64,000 nucleotides of DNA, taken from Lachnospira sp. UBA4346. GTDB taxonomy: Bacteria; Bacillota; Clostridia; Lachnospirales; Lachnospiraceae. The translations under genes and the position numbers were made by a program. A model generated the notes under the pieces. The model was not told where the DNA came from and did no database searches. It was given only the letters and a program-made list of their open reading frames with translations. Shown in pieces: positions 1-8,371 of this stretch. The DNA is taken from contig DGTC01000006.1 of NCBI GenBank assembly GCA_002394205.1, positions 1 through 64,000 of the forward strand. Direction: 5' to 3'. Each line of letters opens with the position of its first letter. The first letter of the stretch is position 1.

Positions 1-1950
1 ATGAAAGACTGGGCAATCGAAAAAGGAGCAACACATTACACACATTGGTTCCAGCCATTAACAGGAACAACTGCTGAAAAACATGATTCATTTATTTCAG
101 CACCAAAAGAAAACGGAAAGGTTCTTATGGAGTTCTCCGGCAAAGAATTAATCAAAGGTGAACCGGATGCTTCTTCTTTCCCTTCAGGTGGATTAAGAGC
201 AACATTCGAGGCAAGAGGATATACAGCATGGGATTGTACATCTCCTGCATTCGTTCGCGAAGGTGCTGCCGGCGCAACACTTTGTATTCCAACTGCTTTC
301 TGTTCTTACACAGGCGAAGCACTCGATCAGAAGACTCCACTGCTTCGTTCTATGGATGCCATTAATGCGCAGGCACTTCGTATTTTAAGATTATTTGGCA
401 ACACAACTTCTAAGAAGGTTACACCTTCTGTTGGCGCAGAGCAGGAATATTTCATCGTAGACAGAGATAAATATTTACAGAGAAAAGATTTAATTTTCTC
501 CGGCCGTACATTATTCGGTGCAATGCCTCCTAAGGGTCAGGAATTAGATGACCACTACTTCGGTATCATCAGAGAACGTATTGGTTCCTTCATGAATGAT
601 GTCAACAAAGAATTATGGAAGCTCGGCGTATCTGCAAAAACACAGCACAATGAAGTTGCTCCGGCTCAGCATGAGTTAGCTCCTATTTATGCACAGTGCA
701 ATATCGCAACAGATAATAACCAGCTTACAATGGAAGTCTTAAAGAAAGTTGCATATCGCCATAACCTCGTATGTCTTCTTCATGAGAAGCCATTTGCAGG
801 TGTAAATGGTTCCGGTAAGCATAACAATTGGTCAATTACTACAAATGATGGCATCAATTTATTAGAGCCTGGTAAAACACCTCATGAAAATATCCAGTTC
901 TTATTAGTACTTGGTGCAATTATGAAAGCTGTCGATACACACGCAGACCTTCTTCGTGAATCTGCTTCTTGTGTTGGTAACGACCACAGACTTGGTGCGA
1001 ATGAAGCTCCTCCAGCTGTTATTTCTATGTTCCTTGGCGAACAGCTTGAAGACGTTGTTATGCAGTTGATTGATAAGGGGGATGCTACAAGCTCTATCCA
1101 AAAAGGTAAGTTAAAGACGGGTGCTTCTACGCTTCCTGATTTGAATAAAGATGCAACAGACCGTAACAGAACTTCTCCATTTGCATTCACAGGTAACAAA
1201 TTCGAATTCCGTATGGTTGGTTCTTCTGATTCTATCGCTCCTGCCAATGTTGTATTAAATACAATCGTTGCTCAGAGCTTCAAAGAAATTGCTGATGAAT
1301 TAGAACAGGCTGAAAACTTTGAAATGGCTTGTCATGATATGATTAAGAAGTTATTTACAGAACATCATAGAATTGTATTTAACGGCAATGGTTATACGGA
1401 CGCATGGATTGATGAAGCTGCAAGACGCGGATTACCAAACATTCCTACAATGGTAGATGCAATTCCTGCTCTTACAACTCCAAAGGCTATTGATCTCTTC
1501 CAGTCATTTGGTGTATTTACAGAGGCAGAATTACGCTCAAGAGCCGAAATTAAATATGAAGCATATTCTAAGGCTATCAATATCGAAGCAAAGGCCATGA
1601 TTGATATTGCCGGCAAGCAGATTATCCCAGCAGTGGTTTCTTATACAACAGAACTTGCAAACTCTATTCTTGCTGTCACAGAAGCCGGTGTCGATGCATC
1701 TGTCCAGAAAGAAATGTTAGACAGTGTTACAGGTTACTTAAAGGATATGAAGTCTGCACATGCAAAGTTAATCGGTGTAGTTGCTGAAGCTGCTACTATT
1801 GATGACACAGCTGAACTCGCTACATACTTCAAAGATACAGTTACAACGGTTATGGCAGATTTAAGAAGACCTGCTGATGCACTTGAAATGATTGTTGATA
1901 AAGAATTCTGGCCGTTCCCATCATATGGTGATTTGATGTTTGAAGTCTAA
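1..1950 (+). CDS. glnN: type III glutamine synthetase, 5' truncated
   Basis: This enzyme joins ammonia to glutamate using ATP to make glutamine in the cytoplasm. The 649 visible residues carry family III features: NEVAPAQHELAP, HEKPFAGVNGSGKHN and a long C-terminal region with NKFEFRMVGSSDS. Type III enzymes are about 700 residues, so roughly 50 N-terminal residues lie left of the window. The ATG at base 1 encodes an internal methionine, not the true start. The gene stands alone and is followed by an intrinsic terminator. Its neighbour on the right is convergent. Identification is very secure; regulation cannot be judged because the promoter is outside the window. Confidence 0.96.
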   Translation: MKDWAIEKGATHYTHWFQPLTGTTAEKHDSFISAPKENGKVLMEFSGKELIKGEPDASSFPSGGLRATFEARGYTAWDCTSPAFVREGAAGATLCIPTAFCSYTGEALDQKTPLLRSMDAINAQALRILRLFGNTTSKKVTPSVGAEQEYFIVDRDKYLQRKDLIFSGRTLFGAMPPKGQELDDHYFGIIRERIGSFMNDVNKELWKLGVSAKTQHNEVAPAQHELAPIYAQCNIATDNNQLTMEVLKKVAYRHNLVCLLHEKPFAGVNGSGKHNNWSITTNDGINLLEPGKTPHENIQFLLVLGAIMKAVDTHADLLRESASCVGNDHRLGANEAPPAVISMFLGEQLEDVVMQLIDKGDATSSIQKGKLKTGASTLPDLNKDATDRNRTSPFAFTGNKFEFRMVGSSDSIAPANVVLNTIVAQSFKEIADELEQAENFEMACHDMIKKLFTEHHRIVFNGNGYTDAWIDEAARRGLPNIPTMVDAIPALTTPKAIDLFQSFGVFTEAELRSRAEIKYEAYSKAINIEAKAMIDIAGKQIIPAVVSYTTELANSILAVTEAGVDASVQKEMLDSVTGYLKDMKSAHAKLIGVVAEAATIDDTAELATYFKDTVTTVMADLRRPADALEMIVDKEFWPFPSYGDLMFEV

Positions 1951-1997
1951 AACATACTTATACAATTAGATTGATGAACTAATTTCAACAATATTAC

Positions 1998-2038
1998 ATC
2001 CACTGTGGTATTTATGTATTGCCACAGTGGATTTTTTA
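1998..2038 (+). terminator. Rho-independent terminator of glnN
   Basis: Perfect 11-bp stem ATCCACTGTGG / CCACAGTGGAT with a 13-nt loop, followed by a run of T. It lies 48 bp after the glnN stop codon. Confidence 0.9.
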
Positions 2039-2243
2039 TCCCACAATACTACGCACACAATACATACAGCCGCCAAATTTCCCTTCTATCTTCTTCCTAT
2101 CTGGCATCACACACCTTATACCTGTACCTCCCTCATTGGGGCGTTTCATTGTACACAAAATCAGGGAACTGCCTTATGAAAATCTATAATCTATATTTCC
2201 CCTATTAAAATCTGCATAAAAATGCCCAAGATAAAACAAAGAC

Positions 2244-2326
2244 AAAAAGGATGTCAGCAACGATTTCTTGATTTTAAACATTCTAACTTTAGAACGCTTA
2301 AAATCTTACATTCTGACATCCTTTTT
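2244..2326. terminator. long rod-like bidirectional hairpin between convergent genes
   Basis: Three nested collinear stems: AAAAAGGATGTCAG / CTGACATCCTTTTT (14 bp), GATTTTAA / TTAAAATC (8 bp) and TTCTAA / TTAGAA (6 bp). The outer stem begins with A5 and ends with T5, so it can terminate on either strand. It sits 88 bp beyond the stop of the minus-strand TPM gene. The rest of 2040-2413 is AT-rich with no credible gene; a 67-codon plus-strand frame there has no ribosome site or recognisable product. Confidence 0.65.
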
Positions 2327-2413
2327 CAAATATATATTTTTATGATTGTTTACTTCTTAATACAAACTCTCATACGAACTCTTATACAAACTGCAAAATA
2401 ATCTCTTATAAAG

Positions 2414-3235
2414 CTAAAAACTTCCGCCGCCTCCGCCGGAATTTCCGCCACTGCTATGACCTCCGCCACTGCTGCTGCTACTACGCTCAATATGACGTTT
2501 TACAACTGTTGTATTAATAAAATGATCTTCTTTTCTGTGGATATTGTAACCATGATCCTTTGTATAGGTTCTACTGTCTACTGTCATCTTTGCTCTCGCC
2601 TGTAACATCATAATAATAACGACTACCGTTGCCACACCTGCTGCAATTGCGAGCTTAATCGGAAGATTCTTTGTCATTCGATAAGTCAGGCTCTTATTCA
2701 TTGATGAAGATATCGAATCAATAAATACAGTTCCTGCCTTATAATATGATCCATTGGTCAGTTTTTTCTGAACAGATGATAACATATCGTCCATATCTGA
2801 CTGCGAAATATCACTTTTTGCATTACCTGTTGCAGTAATACGATATTTACGGGACTTCATATCGACTGCCAGCCCGATTGCATTCGGTGACAATGTCGCA
2901 GATGTATCATCATAACCATATCCGTTTGCAGCCATTAACTGCTTTAAATAATCATTTAACTGAGATTCCGTCTTTCCATCATATAAAGTAACAATAAAAA
3001 TATCTGTTTTACAGGCATCCGATGCCTTTCTGCAATTCGTCTCTAATTTCTTTGCTTCACTCTCCGTAAAAAGTGATGCATCATCTGTAACAAACTTTGT
3101 ATTTGCATCCGATGCATATGTTACAACCAAATTGGTTATGCTAATTGTTAAAATCATAACAACCAATAAACCAACACCTGCAAGTAAACGGTTCACACCC
3201 GAACGCAGAATTTTCTTCCCCATATTCTTTTCCAT
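2414..3235 (-). CDS. TPM-domain membrane protein (YgcG-like)
   Basis: 273-residue protein with an N-terminal hydrophobic anchor or signal, an extracytoplasmic TPM domain (about residues 45-170, starting near KFVTDDASLFTESEAKKLE), a second hydrophobic segment near 190-212 and a Ser/Gly tail ending GGGGGSF. This architecture is typical of YgcG/TPM proteins, some of which are linked to membrane-protein repair or acid-phosphatase activity; the role here is unknown. The ATG at 3235 is chosen over one six codons upstream because AGAAAGGG lies 7 nt before it and would sit inside the longer reading frame. It probably forms a unit with the upstream zinc-ribbon gene, a pairing commonly seen in Firmicutes. 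Confidence 0.8.
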   Translation of the reverse strand: MEKNMGKKILRSGVNRLLAGVGLLVVMILTISITNLVVTYASDANTKFVTDDASLFTESEAKKLETNCRKASDACKTDIFIVTLYDGKTESQLNDYLKQLMAANGYGYDDTSATLSPNAIGLAVDMKSRKYRITATGNAKSDISQSDMDDMLSSVQKKLTNGSYYKAGTVFIDSISSSMNKSLTYRMTKNLPIKLAIAAGVATVVVIIMMLQARAKMTVDSRTYTKDHGYNIHRKEDHFINTTVVKRHIERSSSSSGGGHSSGGNSGGGGGSF

Positions 3236-3385
3236 TCTTTTTCCCTTTCTCATTTTGTTATATTGTTCTACTACAATAACGTCTATTTTATTAAATTACT
3301 GTGTAAATGCAACATTTATTCGTCTCTTTGTAATCTATAATAAACATCTTGACATCCAAACAGTTCTAATTTCCGTAATAATTAC

Positions 3386-4429
3386 TTAGAAAAATAATGT
3401 GACAAGAAATGTTACAATGAAGATTCCAATCCACCATGCTGCTGCACGCCCTTTACTAATTGGACGATTTGCAACAATTTTCCCTGTCTGACCATTTAAC
3501 ATAAACTGAAAATCTTTTCCCTGATATCTGCAATTTAACATCCATACAGGGAGTAACGCATACTGATTTGACTTATTATCTAAGGAAATCTGGTTATCCA
3601 GCACATGAACACTCGAATACCCTGTTATCGTATTTCTCGTAATTTCTGTAATATAATTACGAACTCTCGACTGTACACGCTCCATCATATCCTGATCCGT
3701 AAAGTTGTACCGTTCTGATAAATATCCGGACAGATACGGCATTTCAAATGGAACCAGATCCTGATATTCAAATGGCTCTAACTTATCCATAGCATCATCT
3801 TCCATCTTCTCTGAGGCATCTGCCGGAATCTTTTCAAACTGTGCTGACACATTACGATACACCTGATAGTGATCCGTATAAATATATTCTGTATCACCAT
3901 GACGCTCTTTGCGTACACGTTCTGCACTGGCATGCATATCCGACTCTCCCTCAAAATCATAGAGCCAAAATGGTACGTAAACTCCAGACATTTTCTCAAT
4001 CGTACTCTGACTGCGTAATGTCTTCGGTGTCAATGGTCCTTTCTTTAACCATCCTTTATAAATATCTTTCGCCTGCTCCTTTGTAATACGGAATGGAATA
4101 ACGGACTGTGGCTCAAAGGTGCCATCTAAGCGGTCTTGAACCAACGATGGATTTCCACAAAATGAACAGATTGTTGCTGACGTATACTCATCCGTCACAA
4201 GCTCTGCTCCACAACTTTGACAATGATAAATCTTCATCTGTTGATTTGTCGCTGCATTTCCCTGTTCCTGCGCAGAATCCCTCTCCTGCTGATGCATATG
4301 CTTTCCATACTGTTCTTCATATTCATGAACTTCCATCTGATTTCCACAGTGCGCACATACGAGCTGCTGTGTCTTTCCATCAAATTCCATTGCCGCGCCA
4401 CACGCTGGGCATTTATATGTAATTGGCAT
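3386..4429 (-). CDS. double zinc-ribbon protein with C-terminal membrane segment
   Basis: 347-residue protein starting with two CxxC..CxxC zinc ribbons: Cys7/10 with Cys25/28 and Cys70/73 with Cys88/91. A conserved globular part follows (VIPFRITKEQAKDIYKGW, SGVYVPFWLYDFE) and one hydrophobic helix at about 328-346 ends the chain. Proteins of this type are labelled 'TFIIB-type zinc ribbon' and have sometimes been misnamed PriA-related; no enzymatic function is established. The TPM gene follows 150 bp downstream on the same strand. The C-terminal helix suggests a tail-anchored, cytoplasm-facing protein, which is inference. Confidence 0.75.
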   Translation of the reverse strand: MPITYKCPACGAAMEFDGKTQQLVCAHCGNQMEVHEYEEQYGKHMHQQERDSAQEQGNAATNQQMKIYHCQSCGAELVTDEYTSATICSFCGNPSLVQDRLDGTFEPQSVIPFRITKEQAKDIYKGWLKKGPLTPKTLRSQSTIEKMSGVYVPFWLYDFEGESDMHASAERVRKERHGDTEYIYTDHYQVYRNVSAQFEKIPADASEKMEDDAMDKLEPFEYQDLVPFEMPYLSGYLSERYNFTDQDMMERVQSRVRNYITEITRNTITGYSSVHVLDNQISLDNKSNQYALLPVWMLNCRYQGKDFQFMLNGQTGKIVANRPISKGRAAAWWIGIFIVTFLVTLFF

Positions 4430-4631
4430 TGTCCCTCCTTCTGCCGATTAACTTATCGACCTTTTCCTTGGTAGTTATTCATTTTTTGTTCATATTTCGT
4501 TTTATAATCTTTAACAAAGCGCACACGAATTCTTCACTTTTTCTCTATACAATGAAAGAAACCAAAAAATGATTTTTTCATTATACTTTTATAGATTAGT
4601 TGTGATAAACAACTATCCTCCCTCTTTTTTC

Positions 4632-4660
4632 ATCGCTCACATTTGTGAGCGATATTTTTT
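4632..4660 (+). terminator. hairpin followed by T-run, no obvious upstream gene
   Basis: ATCGCTCACA and TGTGAGCGAT form a near-perfect palindrome followed by ATTTTTTT on the plus strand. No plus-strand gene lies just upstream, so it may block antisense transcription into the zinc-ribbon gene or be an operator-like palindrome. The rest of 4430-4764 holds only AT-rich leader sequence; a weak TTCGTG-17-TATAAA promoter for the zinc-ribbon gene may lie near 4510-4540. Confidence 0.45.
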
Positions 4661-4764
4661 TGTAAAAATCAATATACAAACTACAACTATGACAATCTCT
4701 TATTGATTTACAATCATATACTCCTTCTGTAAACACATTGTGTTCAAACTGTATCACACAGATA

Positions 4765-5064
4765 TTAGAAAATGAAAAAAGAGACAACCATCATGATAGC
4801 ACCGATAATTGTCATCACAATTCCTATTTTTCCGTCTTTTCTTACACTCGGTTCTGTAAAATCTTTCTTATCTCTGTGATCATAGAACAGATTCCATTGA
4901 TGTCTGGAATTCGTAATTTTCACAATTCCAACAAATGTAACCACAAGTCCTATTAGAAAGCACATAAAACCTAAAAAAGGAAGAAATGAGTCCCCCTGAT
5001 ATGATTCACTATCATTAAAGTCCACTTCTAATGCAATTCTTTGTAACAGTAATACTAAATTCAT
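4765..5064 (-). CDS. small membrane protein, two predicted helices
   Basis: 99-residue protein with hydrophobic helices at about residues 29-49 (FLPFLGFMCFLIGLVVTFVG) and 80-98, the latter ending in FFIF. A polar loop (NSRHQWNLFYDHRDKKDF) lies between. The start is supported by a strong AGAAAGGAG site 5 nt upstream. I do not recognise the family. It could be a small integral membrane protein of unknown function and appears monocistronic. Confidence 0.6.
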   Translation of the reverse strand: MNLVLLLQRIALEVDFNDSESYQGDSFLPFLGFMCFLIGLVVTFVGIVKITNSRHQWNLFYDHRDKKDFTEPSVRKDGKIGIVMTIIGAIMMVVSFFIF

Positions 5065-5286
5065 ATGTTCTCCTTTCTGATATTATGTTGCTAATATCCG
5101 ATTAACTTATAAAATGGTTTGTTTATATTATACATCATTCCCTATCATTTCCTCAACCATTTCTGTCTATGATATATTTTTCACAATTAATTTTAACAAT
5201 TTTCATTTCCGTTATCATTTTTCTGTTATTTATATACTTTCATGTCATTTTATTTGACCGCTTCTTTCTGTTTCTAATGATTTTCA

Positions 5287-5315
5287 TTGACTTTTTTTCA
5301 GTGCAACTATACAAT
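5287..5315 (+). promoter_or_regulatory. sigma-A promoter of the cyclophilin gene
   Basis: TTGACT, 17 bp, TACAAT. Expected transcription start near 5322, about 43 bp before the start codon at 5365. Confidence 0.7.
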
Positions 5316-5364
5316 AAATCCATATAGGCAATATGCCAATTTATTAAAGAATGGAGATTTTATT

Positions 5365-5889
5365 ATGGCAAATCAGAATCCTATTGTTACAATTACAATG
5401 GAAAACGGCGATGTAATGAAGGCTGAATTATATCCTGAAATTGCACCAAATACGGTAAATAACTTTATCAACTTAATCCAGAAAGGCTTCTATGACGGTG
5501 TTATCTTCCATAGAATCATCCCTGGTTTTATGATTCAGGGTGGCGATCCTGACGGTACCGGTATGGGTGGTCCTGGTTATTCTATTAAGGGAGAATTCTC
5601 TCACAACGGATTTAACAACGATTTAAAACATTCAAGAGGCGTATTATCAATGGCTCGTACTCAGATTCCTGATTCCGCAGGTTCTCAGTTCTTCATTATG
5701 CACGCTGATGCACCGCATCTTGACGGAGAATATGCTTCATTTGGTAAATTAACAGAAGGTTTTGAAGTATTAGATGCCATCGCTTCTACGGAAACTGACT
5801 GGAGTGACCGTCCAAGAACTCCACAGGTTATGAAAAGCGTAACTGTAGAAACATTTGGCGTTGATTATGACGCACCGGAAACAGTATAA
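5365..5889 (+). CDS. cyclophilin-type peptidyl-prolyl cis-trans isomerase
   Basis: 174-residue cytoplasmic cyclophilin that speeds isomerisation of Xaa-Pro bonds. Diagnostic motifs are FHRIIPGFMIQGGDPDGTG, which carries the catalytic Arg and Gln region, and SAGSQFFI followed by the active-site Trp/His-equivalent segment HLDGEYASFGKL. No signal peptide is present. The ATG at 5365 is used rather than the upstream frame opening because the GAATGGAG site precedes it and the cyclophilin fold begins immediately after. It has its own promoter and terminator, so it is a single-gene unit. Confidence 0.93.
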   Translation: MANQNPIVTITMENGDVMKAELYPEIAPNTVNNFINLIQKGFYDGVIFHRIIPGFMIQGGDPDGTGMGGPGYSIKGEFSHNGFNNDLKHSRGVLSMARTQIPDSAGSQFFIMHADAPHLDGEYASFGKLTEGFEVLDAIASTETDWSDRPRTPQVMKSVTVETFGVDYDAPETV

Positions 5890-5905
5890 AGTTTCCTATA
5901 ATATT

Positions 5906-5975
5906 AAAAAAGGCTGCATGAAAGATAACAAGGGATACATCCTGCCTGTGTTCTCTTTTCATGCAGCTTTTTGTG
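5906..5975 (+). terminator. terminator of the cyclophilin gene
   Basis: GCTGCATGAAA and TTTCATGCAGC form an 11-bp stem across a loop of about 35 nt, preceded by A5 and followed by TTTTTGTG, so it may work in both directions. Confidence 0.75.
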
Positions 5976-6067
5976 TATTTGCTTTTTTATTATTTTATCT
6001 TTTATTATCTGTCTTTGTTATTCATCCGTATCTCTATAATAATAGAATAGAGCTATAATTTTTACAT

Positions 6068-6379
6068 TTATACACATTGATATATATTTCTCTGATATGG
6101 AACAACATTATGTGCCATGCTTGCACTGTAATTCTGTCCTTCTTCTACCGCAAGCTGAATCTGACTGTGTATTTGCTGAAGTCTTGCACAAAATAACTTT
6201 CCTGCCGGTGTCATTTCTACACCATTTCTACGCTCAAATATACGAAACCCGACTTCTGTCTCTAATGACTTAATCTGATAAGATAATGCCGGCTGTGTGA
6301 TATACAGCTTTTGTGCCGCCTTATTAAAATTTAAAGTTTTTGATAATTCCAGTACCATTTCCATCTGTTTAACGTTCAT
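6068..6379 (-). CDS. truncated LysR-type regulator, DNA-binding half only
   Basis: 103 residues that match the N-terminal winged helix-turn-helix of LysR regulators: MNVKQMEMVLELSKTLNF, AAQKLYITQPALSYQIKSLE and the linker helix. A normal member has about 300 residues; the effector-binding domain is absent. Only about 90 bp separate its stop from the cyclophilin terminator, so the missing half is not present in another frame. A good GGAGG ribosome site lies 4 nt before the ATG. It is either a decaying remnant or a stand-alone DNA-binding protein. The last 15 or so residues look unrelated to the family. Confidence 0.7.
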   Translation of the reverse strand: MNVKQMEMVLELSKTLNFNKAAQKLYITQPALSYQIKSLETEVGFRIFERRNGVEMTPAGKLFCARLQQIHSQIQLAVEEGQNYSASMAHNVVPYQRNIYQCV

Positions 6380-6543
6380 ATACCCTCCAATTCGTCATAT
6401 ACAATGACTATATCTCTACTTACGACCAACCTTTTCCATCTTTGCATCTGTTATATGCATAACCATTTTAACAACATTATCTGATACATCTGATACAATT
6501 TCTTATAAAAGAACAAAGAACGTGACATTTTCCATTTGCGAGA

Positions 6544-6602
6544 GTGCGCATCCTGCGGAGCATTTTTATATTATAGGAACAAAGTTTTCTATAATATAAA
6601 AA
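6544..6602. repeat. dispersed intergenic repeat, copy 1
   Basis: Begins GTGCGCATCCT, then GCATTT, then the inverted repeat TTTTTATATTATAG / CTATAATATAAAAA. A second, diverged copy with the same order of blocks lies at 27348-27408. Region 6380-6749 otherwise holds only this element and the trmD terminator. Confidence 0.5.
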
Positions 6603-6639
6603 GATGTACCAAATTCGATTTCTCTCCTTTGATACATCT
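6598..6639 (-). terminator. terminator of the SGNH-trmD operon
   Basis: Minus-strand stem AGATGTATCAAA / TTTGGTACATCT (one weak pair) followed by TTTTTATA. It lies about 110 bp beyond the trmD stop codon. Confidence 0.7.
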
Positions 6640-6749
6640 ATTATACTTTTAAAATGAAATAATTGCTAATACTTATACAGTATATTTCGTTATGCATAAA
6701 TTGAATACATGAATTCTAATTCTACAAAATCTTATCAAACCTGTTCCTT

Positions 6750-7460
6750 TTATTGATGCATTTCCGAATGTGACTGCATATATTCCTCATATAAATCGGG
6801 ACGATACTTTTTCGTACGCTCTAAAGACTTTTCAAACCTCCAGGCATCGACTTTGGCATGATTCCCGGATAACAACACATCCGGAACCCTTTTTCCCATA
6901 AATTCAACCGGTCGTGTATATTGTGGATATTCTAACAAACCATTCTCAAAACTTTCCGTCTCTGCGGACTCTGTATTGTTAAGGACACCCGGGACCAGTC
7001 TGGATACAGAATCTATCACAACCATCGCTGCGAGTTCTCCACCGGTCAATACGTAATCTCCAATAGAAACATAGTCTGTAACAATATTTTCAAGCACACG
7101 TTCATCAATTCCTTCATAATGTCCGCATAAAATCACAAGGTCTTCTTCCTTTGCAAAATCATGCGCCATCTGCTGATTAAATGTATGTCCCTGCGGTGTC
7201 ATATAAATGACTCTCGGTTTCTTTGATAAACGCTCTGCCACATGCTCATACGCTGCCTGTACCGGTTCAGCCTGCATGACCATTCCGGCACCACCTCCAT
7301 ATGGATAATCATCCACTTTCATGTGCTTATTTGTCGAGAAGTCACGAATATCCACTGCCTCTACTGACAGAATTCCTTTATCAATTGCTCTTCCGGTAAT
7401 ACTCGTATTTAATCCGTCTAAAATCATCTGTGGAAATAATGTTAAAACATGAAAATTCAT
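6750..7460 (-). CDS. trmD: tRNA (guanine-37-N1)-methyltransferase
   Basis: 236-residue SPOUT-class enzyme that methylates G37 beside the tRNA anticodon using S-adenosylmethionine, which prevents +1 frameshifts. Family motifs are MNFHVLTLFPQM at the start, DDYPYGGGAGMVM, the SAM trefoil-knot segment LCGHYEGIDERV with SIGDYVLTGGELA, and C-terminal RPVEFMGKRVPDVLLSGNH. Its start codon overlaps the stop of the SGNH gene by one base (TAATG), implying translational coupling. It is not beside rimM, rpsP or rplS, its usual partners. Length and motifs are normal. Confidence 0.95.
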   Translation of the reverse strand: MNFHVLTLFPQMILDGLNTSITGRAIDKGILSVEAVDIRDFSTNKHMKVDDYPYGGGAGMVMQAEPVQAAYEHVAERLSKKPRVIYMTPQGHTFNQQMAHDFAKEEDLVILCGHYEGIDERVLENIVTDYVSIGDYVLTGGELAAMVVIDSVSRLVPGVLNNTESAETESFENGLLEYPQYTRPVEFMGKRVPDVLLSGNHAKVDAWRFEKSLERTKKYRPDLYEEYMQSHSEMHQ

Positions 7461-8335
7461 TACTTTACAACTCCTGCAATTCCATTCAGTAAATATGGAT
7501 AATACTGGTTATAAATATTGCTTCCATTTCCCGTAAATTCCGGTGCCATATATCCTGTTTCATCCTTAAATGCTGTTGCAACATCGACATAAGTAATATT
7601 CTGAGCCGGTGCTGATGCCTGAACAATTGTATTTACCTCATCAATCGCAGCCTGTGTTACATTTGTCGAAGGCTTCGCCTCAAATTCCTGTGTAACCGGA
7701 AGCAACGATAACACGCAAACATTGGTATTGGGAAGATCTGCTTTGAGCTGTGTTGCAATTGACATGATATTATCTGCAATTGTCTGACCGGCAAGCGTTC
7801 CGTAATTGACATCATTTAACCCCACCATAATAAATACACGGGAAGGATTTGCATTAATCACACCGCCAATATATTCTGCTGCTCTTGATGTTGTATTATT
7901 ACCGTCTGACATTACCTGCGACGCATCCAGATAATTATAATAAGAAATACCATTTACAATCGAATCCCCGATGAAAATAGAACCATTATAATAATCTCTT
8001 GCCGTAAATTCCTGCTCCACAGCAGGGGCTGCCAATGCGAGTCCTGATAATGCAGGATTAACCGGTGCAGCCGTTGCCTGCTGTGCGGCTGTTGTCTGCT
8101 GCACAGCAGTTGTCTGTATCTGCTGTTGCGTTATTGGCTGTGTAACTGCCTGTGTTGAAGTAACCGTCTGTGTAACTTCTGTTGCCTTACCACTGTTCTT
8201 TTTGCCAACACTGTTATACGCAACTGCACAAATGACAACTGCTACAACAATTCCTGCACATGTATAACACAATTTTTTGTATTTATTCCATTTGCGCATC
8301 CTTTTATTTAATTTAATTTCTGACTTTTCACCCAT
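7460..8335 (-). CDS. membrane-anchored SGNH/GDSL-fold protein lacking the Asp/His block
   Basis: 291 residues: basic N-terminus, one transmembrane helix (about 22-42), a Thr/Gln/Ala-rich linker (about 52-98) and an SGNH domain outside the membrane. The nucleophile block is FIGDSIVNG (Ser125) and the Asn block is GLNDVNYG (Asn174). The C-terminal block, normally DxxH, reads TGNGSNIYN, so both Asp and His appear replaced. It could be inactive, work as a binding protein, or use other residues. AGAAAGG lies 8 nt before the start. It overlaps trmD by one base and shares its operon. SGNH relatives often remove acetyl groups from peptidoglycan or polysaccharide. Confidence 0.75.
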   Translation of the reverse strand: MGEKSEIKLNKRMRKWNKYKKLCYTCAGIVVAVVICAVAYNSVGKKNSGKATEVTQTVTSTQAVTQPITQQQIQTTAVQQTTAAQQATAAPVNPALSGLALAAPAVEQEFTARDYYNGSIFIGDSIVNGISYYNYLDASQVMSDGNNTTSRAAEYIGGVINANPSRVFIMVGLNDVNYGTLAGQTIADNIMSIATQLKADLPNTNVCVLSLLPVTQEFEAKPSTNVTQAAIDEVNTIVQASAPAQNITYVDVATAFKDETGYMAPEFTGNGSNIYNQYYPYLLNGIAGVVK

Positions 8336-8371
8336 TCTTTGTGCCTTTCTATATCTGATTTTCTGCTTATT

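Noticed and set aside
2005..2208. A 67-codon plus-strand frame after glnN.
   Set aside because: It begins inside the glnN terminator, lacks a ribosome site and shows no recognisable features.
4738..4956. A 72-codon plus-strand frame opposite the small membrane protein.
   Set aside because: The opposite strand has a strong ribosome site and two clean membrane helices, while this frame has neither.
8289..8305. TGCGCATCC string resembling the dispersed repeat at 6544.
   Set aside because: It lies in the coding sequence for the basic N-terminus of the SGNH protein and the following blocks do not match.
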